The notes beneath the pieces are model-generated. The model worked only from the letters and a program-made list of their open reading frames with translations. It was not told the DNA's origin and did no database searches. From Pseudobdellovibrionaceae bacterium (GTDB lineage: Bacteria > Bdellovibrionota > Bdellovibrionia > Bdellovibrionales > JAMPXM01), in NCBI GenBank assembly GCA_022843085.1, contig JALHOI010000063.1, forward strand, positions 1 to 10,723: a stretch of 10,723 bases of DNA. Reading direction: 5' to 3'. The translations under genes were made by a program, and so were the position numbers. Positions 5,712 to 10,723 of the stretch are shown one piece after another; position 1 is the stretch's first letter, and the number at the start of each line of letters is the position of its first letter.

Positions 5712-5746
5712 GAAATCCCTGCTCTATCCACTTGAGCTACGAAGCC
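5671..5746 (-). tRNA. tRNA-Arg (anticodon CCT), complete, CCA encoded
   Basis: A full 76-nt cloverleaf: acceptor GGCTTCG pairs with CGAAGTC (one G-T), D stem GCTC/GAGC, anticodon stem GGGAT/ATCTC (one G-T), loop TTCCTAA with anticodon CCT, a 4-nt variable loop AGAT, T stem CCCCG/CGGGG with loop TTCAACT, discriminator A and encoded CCA. It should read AGG codons. The 5' end lies 2 nt after the integrase stop, leaving no room for its own promoter outside the int gene, so it is probably cut from an int transcript. Its 5' portion is similar (34 of 39 positions, same register) to the broken half at 7113-7151. A short T-rich stretch follows CCA. Confidence 0.93.
5721..5739. repeat. Left copy of 19-bp tRNA direct repeat (candidate att-related)
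   Basis: GCTCTATCCACTTGAGCTA is identical to 7126-7144, 1405 bp away in the same orientation, within a longer 39-bp block (5708-5746 against 7113-7151) with five mismatches. It covers the D arm, which is well conserved between isoacceptors, so identity alone does not prove recombination between these two copies. Confidence 0.7.
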
Positions 5747-5748
5747 AT

Positions 5749-6975
5749 TTAGCTTGTTTTACCGGGCTTCGGCACGGGTGTAAACACGTCTGAGTCGAAC
5801 TCTTCGTCCCTCATGACGTATCTGTTGGTCGTTTCGATAGAAGAATGGCCCGCACAGTCCCGAACTTCGGCAATGGACCTACCGGCGCGTAGAGCCCTGG
5901 TGATGAAGGTACGTCGGAAATCGTGCATCTTGTAATCGAAACCTAGCTTCTTGATTGCGGCGGACGCAGCCTTCGAGAGTGTTGCCGGGTGCATCCGGGT
6001 TTCAATCATCGAGACTACCTCGAAAGTTTCGGCTGGCGTGGTGAACCAGTAGAACACTTTGCGGGTATGGCGACTTTTTAGTGGCCCGAATTGAGGGTCT
6101 CTTTCCGGTGACATCGAAATCAGCTGACGGGCCAAATGCAGATACCCGGTCTTGATGTCTGTTGGTCGTATTGCGAGCGTCTCGGCTCGGCGAAGACCAA
6201 AGTGATAGGCGAGCCATAGAAACGGAAAGAGTTCTGGGTCAATCTTCTGCGCGATGACTGCCCAGTCTTTCTCGGGAATGAACTTTCCTAACGGCTCTTC
6301 GCGCTTATCGAGCGTTCGATTGCCGTCGTAAAGTTTCAGCTGCGCTCTTGTGAGTGGTTCGAAAACCAGAAGCGGAAATAGCTTCGGATGGCGATTGTGG
6401 AGCCACTTGTAGAATCGGTTCGAAAACATGACGAGGTCGCGAATCGTTTTCGCCGACCACTTTTCGCCTTCGGGCAAAAGGCGTATTGATTCCCACTTTT
6501 CAGCGGTGATGTTCGCGGGCTTCTTGTTCGTGAGGGCTGCGCCCCAAAGTGCTTGATTGGCGAACCAATCCAATGGGTCATTCAGTTTCAGTTTGTTGAC
6601 GAAGAAATGCAGAAAGTTTTCTGTGGTTCGATTGACGATACCTCGCGAAGCAACGTCGCTGGTGCCCTTCTCGGAAACGTGCGCTGCGTACTCGTCCAAA
6701 ATGACCTGAGTGATGAACTTGTGTTTGATCTGGTAGGCTTCGCGGGCGCGCTCCAGTTCAGTCATGTGCTCTTTATTGAGATGCTCTACGAGGACCGATA
6801 GTTCGCGCTCGAACCTGATTGTGTTGTCGTATAGCTTTCGCGGTAGGCGTTCCCAGCGAGTCTTTCCATTGATGCGTTCGTAACGACGAATCGCCCAACC
6901 TTGGCCATCCTGCGTTCGGTACGATGCCGACGCAGAGTTGTCCTTTGAGAGAAACCAGCGACTCATCTTTGCCAT
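5749..6975 (-). CDS. int: Tyrosine recombinase / phage-type integrase
   Basis: 408 residues, normal for a phage or island integrase. Residues about 1-60 form an arm-site-binding-like N-terminus, about 90-200 the core-binding helical domain, and 230-390 the catalytic domain. The catalytic set is complete: Arg262 (FGLRRAE), Lys300 (PLKSRH), His351 and Arg354 (MHDFRRTF), His377 (AGHSSIE) and Tyr386 (TTNRYV), in the correct order and spacing. It should join the element's att site to a tRNA gene by strand exchange through Tyr386. The start at 6975 (MAKM) or Met4 (6966) is not settled; neither has a clear ribosome binding site. It lies between the broken tRNA half and the intact tRNA, and its stop is 2 nt before the intact tRNA. 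In the integrated state, transcription from the host tRNA promoter could run through it. Confidence 0.95.
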   Translation of the reverse strand: MAKMSRWFLSKDNSASASYRTQDGQGWAIRRYERINGKTRWERLPRKLYDNTIRFERELSVLVEHLNKEHMTELERAREAYQIKHKFITQVILDEYAAHVSEKGTSDVASRGIVNRTTENFLHFFVNKLKLNDPLDWFANQALWGAALTNKKPANITAEKWESIRLLPEGEKWSAKTIRDLVMFSNRFYKWLHNRHPKLFPLLVFEPLTRAQLKLYDGNRTLDKREEPLGKFIPEKDWAVIAQKIDPELFPFLWLAYHFGLRRAETLAIRPTDIKTGYLHLARQLISMSPERDPQFGPLKSRHTRKVFYWFTTPAETFEVVSMIETRMHPATLSKAASAAIKKLGFDYKMHDFRRTFITRALRAGRSIAEVRDCAGHSSIETTNRYVMRDEEFDSDVFTPVPKPGKTS

Positions 6976-7112
6976 ATAGAACGTATCGGCAATTAGCGCC
7001 TCATTTTCAATAGGGCGAACGGCAGTTTTTATCCATTTGAGGCCAAAAGTTCTATCCGCAAAAACGCACTATTTTGAGATGATTCAATGACTTAATGAAA
7101 CCGGCAACAGTA
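6976..7112. other. Junction DNA between integrase start and broken tRNA
   Basis: 137 bp without a gene. A TTGAAA (complement of 7005-7010) is a possible -35 for int, but no good -10 sits at the right distance. ATAGAAC (6976-6982) has an inverted copy at 7049-7055. This is where integrase arm-binding sites would be expected; none is recognisable by eye. Confidence 0.4.
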
Positions 7113-7151
7113 TTAGGAAACCCGCGCTCTATCCACTTGAGCTATGGAGCC
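7113..7151 (-). pseudogene. 5' half of a disrupted tRNA-Arg (CCT), host side of the integration junction
   Basis: Reading from 7151 leftward: acceptor 5' strand GGCTCCA, TA, D stem GCTC/GAGC with loop AAGTGGATA, then anticodon 5' strand CGGGT and loop TTCCTAA with anticodon CCT. After the loop the sequence becomes TACTGTTGCC and no longer forms the stem ACCCG, a T arm or the 3' acceptor. So the gene is broken at the end of the anticodon loop, a known crossover site for tyrosine recombinases. It lies 19 bp after the lipoprotein stop. The missing 3' half should start ACCCG and end near TGGAGCC; it is not seen in this window. Confidence 0.85.
7126..7144. repeat. Right copy of 19-bp tRNA direct repeat
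   Basis: Identical to 5721-5739 in the same orientation. It lies inside the broken tRNA half and marks the D arm. Confidence 0.7.
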
Positions 7152-7170
7152 ATCGTGATGATCTCAAGAA

Positions 7171-10100
7171 TTAGCGCGCGACCTCGCGGTTGTCGAGCGC
7201 CCTCTGTACCACGATCGGCATTTTGTAGCCGGTCTGACGACTAAATTCAGCTGCTTTAGAACGAACGACTTCGACCGCCGAAGGCCCCAGCAGCGGAATA
7301 ACCGGACTCCTTCGCGATGTGTAGATTCGCCACGAAGGAAACAGCGCTGGATTGGCGGCCTTTTCGGGCTCAAGTCGCTTTGCTTCTGCAATCAGCTCGG
7401 CCAAAAGCAACATTTGATCGTCGAGTCCTTTTGTGTAGAGGTCGGTGAGTTGCGACATTGTCGAAGCTGGAATTTTAAGGGTCGGTTCGCCGAACGTTCG
7501 AGCGACACGAGCATGTTGCTTCAGCTCTTCCAACGGGCCCGTTCGCCGCGTGAACCGTTGTGCTTCAGCCTCACCGTTCGAACCATCGCCTTCGCCGAGT
7601 TTGTCTTTTGAAAGCTGGGTGAATGTGTAGTCGAGCGAACCGAGCCACGCGCGGTTCGCTTTTTCCCAGACAAAGTCATCCAGCACAATCGCAAGATCGG
7701 TGCGAGTGTACTCACCGGTCATATTCAAAACGTTTGTCCACATGTTATTTTCGACTTCGATCCACTTTTGCATAACAAGTGTCTGGCGAACTAGTTCGCG
7801 CGGTTCAATCCGCTGCTGACCTTGATCCGTTTCAACCAAACCGGCTTTCGCCAGAGCCGCCATAGCTCGAATACGAATCTGCGCCGACGTCGCCAGTAGG
7901 TTGAGATTCGACCAATTGATGAAACCCGCGCCTGGATCGAATGTCTGTTGAATTCCGTTTGTGACGAATTCGTCGACATCGTTATTCCAATCAAGCCGAA
8001 GACTGTTTGACCGCCATGAGGAATCGATGTCTCGAAGCCGAGACGGAATTAAAATCGACCCTTTTGCGCGACGGGGGCGAATCTTTCGATCGTTATCGCT
8101 GAATCCCTCTTCTAAGATTTCAGTAATTCGCAAAAGACCTTGCAGGCGAGACATGCGGTAGTCTTCGCCGGTGAAACCCAGCGCTTGCTCGTGCTCGGCG
8201 AGTCCCGGTAAACTGACTTTCGATGCAAATCCGAATTTTCTATTTAAAGTCGTCATCTCGGACGGCATCGAGTTCGCTTTTACGCGCTGGGCTTTCATTG
8301 CAGAGTGAACATCTCGAAAGTGACTCGCGAGACCTTGAATAACATGTTCTTGTGCTTTGAGTTCAGTTTGCACAAGTCTTTCGCCGCAACGTCCAGTGCG
8401 ATTCACGAGGCTAAAAAGCCGTGTGTAAACGCGCTGCCGTAGTGACTCGAGTGGTTTTATCTTCAAATTGATAGCCGTCATTAGCACATCTCGGCCCGAC
8501 TTGTTGTGACGAAGAATATAGTCTTCAGTCACTTTCTCAAGCATACGAAGACGAGTGATTTTCGGAGTGAGCTCAAGCCGAATGACCTCGAGGTTTTCGT
8601 CGAGTCTCATCGAAGTTGTTCCTCGTTCTGTCTCGAAGAAAGTCCAACCCGCGCCGAAGGTTGGATGAATCATTTTTCCGACGCTGTAAGCTTCTGGTAG
8701 GCCAGCCATGACAAAGTTCTGTAAAACCACGAGATTGATTTGAGGCATCGGCAACACCGAGCTTTGAAGAGGCGTTTTATCGATTTCTTGGCACCACCGA
8801 TAGAAATCGTTCGCCAATGGGTTGGTGTCGAACGATGTGCGGTAACCGGTATCAATTTTTTCGATTTCGGCCCGAATCGGTCCGGCCATTTGTTCGGTTA
8901 GCATTTTAAACAGGTGCTCGAGATCAACGCCCCCGTCGGTGAGGGTTCCCATTTCTAGCGCGTAGTAAAACACAGTCGAAATTTCTGACTTCGAAAGACT
9001 GCGATAATCGTTCGAGTAAGGCATCCAAGGGTCGAGTGTTCCTTCGAAAAACCAATCAAGAATTTGGCCCGCTCGGATCTCAAAGGTGCCTCTCCATGTG
9101 TCGACTTTCAGAGAAAAACCGAGCCGCGCCAGGTGGTAGCTCATCACGAGCATACTTGGGTACGTCGACAGCAATTTGATGTTGCGATCTATCGAAGCGA
9201 AGAAGATATCGAGGTCTTTGATTGGGGTTGAATCTATATCCGAAGATCGCAGATTTCGGTCGCTGAACTGTCTAAGCACTTCAAAGCGCCGTCGCGAATC
9301 AACCCAGATGGTTTGACCTTTCAACGATTCTCGTAAGCCCTCTCGAAAAGCATCTGCCGTCACGAACTTGCCGGGTTTTCGAAAAAAGTCAGTCATCACA
9401 GCATTCGCTTGCTTTGACTGAAGTAGAAGTCGAGTGCGCGCGTAACTAAGAAGCTGTACCTGTGCCTCTTGTCGAACGGCCGACGCTGCTTTCTGACTAC
9501 TCAAGCTCGAAAGGTAGGCTTTCCACAAGATATCAGACTCATTTGCCGTCAGTCGGCCGAGCCAGAGATTGTCAAATATGAATGTCGTTATCGTGGACGG
9601 AAGAGATTCATTGATACCCAGGGCTCGACGCGCAGGTAGCGCTACATTTTCGAGTTCTTGAAAGGCTGAATCAGGCTTTTGCATCGTTAGCTTGAGCTGT
9701 TTCGAGAGGGACGCATCAACATCGTCACCTCTTGCGAACATTTTTGAAGCGACAAGCGCTAAGACTGTCTCGGCTCGAGCTTGGCTTTCGGTCGTACGGG
9801 GGCGATCGAAATTCCAGACGTTGAGCGTTTTCTCGAGGTTGTTTAGCAGCTCAAGCGACTTTGTAGAATTTGACGAAAATGCTTTCTTCATTTGGCCGAT
9901 TGCAGAATCGACGATCTCTCGATGTTGCAAAAGCTTTAGGGTTGAATTTTGGTCATTGTTTCGTTTCAGAATCGATTCGTAGGCATCTGCCGTTTCTAAA
10001 TAAGCAATATCAATTCGTGGTTCGCTACGACTTCCGACAGTCGCATAGGCCAGTGAAAGAATCTGGTATCGGCGCACGAGGTCTGAAGCATTTTCGTCGG

Positions 10101-10584
10101 CGGCGGCAAGAAGCAATGTCGTTGTTCCCGGCATCGAGCTAAACATCATCGAATATCGACACTCGGCCGACTGCTGGCCGCAACCGCCAAGAATCGCTTC
10201 TGTGAATGTCGACAAGATCTGCTTTCGCACCGAGTTGTCGTTAGGCAGGATCAGTATGTATCGTGCGGCTCGCTGAACGGACGCGAAAAGTTCAGTACGT
10301 TTCGTCTGTGAAGGCTGCCTCAGTTCATCTTCGAGTTTTTCTTTTGAAAGACGCGCTTTAAATCGAGCTGCAAAGTCTCCCGCACTTTGACGAAGTTCGG
10401 CAACTTCGCTCGGAGCAGGATCCATCGCTGTAGAGTCATGAGCGGGGCTCGTGTTCGTTGCTGTTTGAGCCCCAGAAGTCGATTCGGACGTCGCGTCTTC
10501 GTGAACGTGCCGCGGCGAATCTTCACGTGTGCATGCGACTCCGATCGACGAAACGATAACGACTAGTGTTAAGAGTTTTATCAT
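7171..10584 (-). CDS. Very large predicted outer-membrane lipoprotein, unknown family
   Basis: 1137 residues. Residues 1-17 form a lipoprotein signal (MIKLLTLVVIVSSIGVA) ending in a V-A-C lipobox, with Cys18 the lipidated residue. Thr at +2 favours the outer membrane. Residues 19-60 are a polar Ser/Thr/Ala linker. The rest is a long, mostly helical, charged region without transmembrane spans and with few cysteines (one pair at 135 and 142, GGCGQQSAEC). No enzyme motif, TPR or sugar-binding pattern is recognised. It starts with a TAATG overlap on the stop of an outer-membrane beta-barrel gene, so the two are probably one operon and may form a complex. It lies outside the element as chromosomal DNA. 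The single open frame over 3.4 kb makes the gene certain. Confidence 0.9.
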   Translation of the reverse strand: MIKLLTLVVIVSSIGVACTREDSPRHVHEDATSESTSGAQTATNTSPAHDSTAMDPAPSEVAELRQSAGDFAARFKARLSKEKLEDELRQPSQTKRTELFASVQRAARYILILPNDNSVRKQILSTFTEAILGGCGQQSAECRYSMMFSSMPGTTTLLLAAADENASDLVRRYQILSLAYATVGSRSEPRIDIAYLETADAYESILKRNNDQNSTLKLLQHREIVDSAIGQMKKAFSSNSTKSLELLNNLEKTLNVWNFDRPRTTESQARAETVLALVASKMFARGDDVDASLSKQLKLTMQKPDSAFQELENVALPARRALGINESLPSTITTFIFDNLWLGRLTANESDILWKAYLSSLSSQKAASAVRQEAQVQLLSYARTRLLLQSKQANAVMTDFFRKPGKFVTADAFREGLRESLKGQTIWVDSRRRFEVLRQFSDRNLRSSDIDSTPIKDLDIFFASIDRNIKLLSTYPSMLVMSYHLARLGFSLKVDTWRGTFEIRAGQILDWFFEGTLDPWMPYSNDYRSLSKSEISTVFYYALEMGTLTDGGVDLEHLFKMLTEQMAGPIRAEIEKIDTGYRTSFDTNPLANDFYRWCQEIDKTPLQSSVLPMPQINLVVLQNFVMAGLPEAYSVGKMIHPTFGAGWTFFETERGTTSMRLDENLEVIRLELTPKITRLRMLEKVTEDYILRHNKSGRDVLMTAINLKIKPLESLRQRVYTRLFSLVNRTGRCGERLVQTELKAQEHVIQGLASHFRDVHSAMKAQRVKANSMPSEMTTLNRKFGFASKVSLPGLAEHEQALGFTGEDYRMSRLQGLLRITEILEEGFSDNDRKIRPRRAKGSILIPSRLRDIDSSWRSNSLRLDWNNDVDEFVTNGIQQTFDPGAGFINWSNLNLLATSAQIRIRAMAALAKAGLVETDQGQQRIEPRELVRQTLVMQKWIEVENNMWTNVLNMTGEYTRTDLAIVLDDFVWEKANRAWLGSLDYTFTQLSKDKLGEGDGSNGEAEAQRFTRRTGPLEELKQHARVARTFGEPTLKIPASTMSQLTDLYTKGLDDQMLLLAELIAEAKRLEPEKAANPALFPSWRIYTSRRSPVIPLLGPSAVEVVRSKAAEFSRQTGYKMPIVVQRALDNREVAR

Positions 10585-10723
10585 TAGAATCTCACGCTCA
10601 GGCCGAGAGAGACTAAACGTTTATATTCGTCCGTGAACCAAAAGCTTGACTGATGATCTTCGGCTCGAGCGCCGTTCGTGTGACGAAGAGTGACGGGAGC
10701 AAAGCTCTTGGTCCAAGATCGTG
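10584..10723 (-). CDS. C-terminus of an outer-membrane beta-barrel protein (5' end off the window)
   Basis: About 46 codons are visible, ending SLGLSVRF followed by TAA. Alternating hydrophobic residues and a terminal Phe are the usual signature for recognition by the BAM outer-membrane assembly machinery. An APVTLRHT stretch would be another strand. The stop overlaps the ATG of the lipoprotein (TAATG), so the lipoprotein is translated next to it. The specific substrate or type cannot be named from this fragment. Confidence 0.75.
   Translation of the reverse strand, partial: RSWTKSFAPVTLRHTNGARAEDHQSSFWFTDEYKRLVSLGLSVRF

Larger units (their letters stand above)
1..7112. mobile_element. Prophage-like integrated element, right-hand part
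   Basis: The stretch holds a minor tail protein Z-like gene, an SRAP protein of a kind common in phages, many small unknown genes on alternating strands, and a tyrosine recombinase lying next to a split tRNA gene. The right edge is placed where the similarity of the broken tRNA-Arg half ends (7113). The left edge is outside the window. What is seen is the gene content and the tRNA break. That all of this is one element rather than two nested ones is inference. A plasmid-derived or integrative-conjugative element is less likely because of the tail gene, but no head, portal or terminase gene is visible here. Confidence 0.62.

Noticed and set aside
7521..10526. Many short frames within the lipoprotein gene
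   Set aside because: They are shadows of one uninterrupted 1137-codon frame.
1..10723. CRISPR array, toxin-antitoxin pair or restriction system
   Set aside because: No regularly spaced repeats and no recognisable nuclease, methylase or toxin motifs were seen.

Overview
The window appears to hold the end of a prophage-like integrated element (about positions 1 to 7112) joined to ordinary chromosome of a Gram-negative bacterium (about 7113 to 10723). The Gram-negative reading rests on the right flank: the C-terminus of a beta-barrel outer-membrane protein ending in a terminal Phe, followed by a very large predicted lipoprotein. Base composition is near balanced. A relative of the predatory Bdellovibrio group is possible, but that is only an impression and is not shown by any marker gene.

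Layout. (1) Positions 1-938, minus strand: a tightly overlapping run of three genes ending in a phage minor tail protein Z-like gene that runs off the window. (2) Positions 1132-3994, plus strand: an extended -10 promoter, then small unknown genes, a zinc-ribbon/one-membrane-span protein, a secreted Cys-rich protein, a tail-anchored membrane protein and an SRAP-domain (YedK/HMCES) abasic-site protection protein. This looks like a phage accessory cluster. (3) Positions 3991-4801, minus strand: two small unknown genes. (4) Positions 4802-5073: a repeat-rich intergenic control region between divergent genes. (5) Positions 5074-5711, plus strand: a winged-helix protein and a 55-residue membrane peptide whose end is encoded antisense to a tRNA. 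(6) Positions 5671-7151, minus strand: an intact tRNA-Arg(CCT), a tyrosine recombinase ending 2 nt before that tRNA, and the broken 5' half of a second tRNA-Arg(CCT). (7) Positions 7171-10723, minus strand: chromosomal lipoprotein and outer-membrane protein genes.

How it fits together. The broken tRNA half marks the integration junction: the element entered a host tRNA-Arg(CCT) gene and split it at the anticodon loop. The intact tRNA beside the integrase is not the host gene repaired by the element. Its acceptor and anticodon stems pair well internally, but its 3' half would pair badly with the broken host 5' half. The simplest reading is that the element carries a complete replacement tRNA of the same anticodon, placed directly behind int so that integrase and tRNA probably share a transcript. 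The host 3' half should lie at the other end of the element, left of this window. This compensating int-tRNA arrangement is the most interesting feature here. The accessory genes may be lysogenic-conversion cargo, but their functions are not known.
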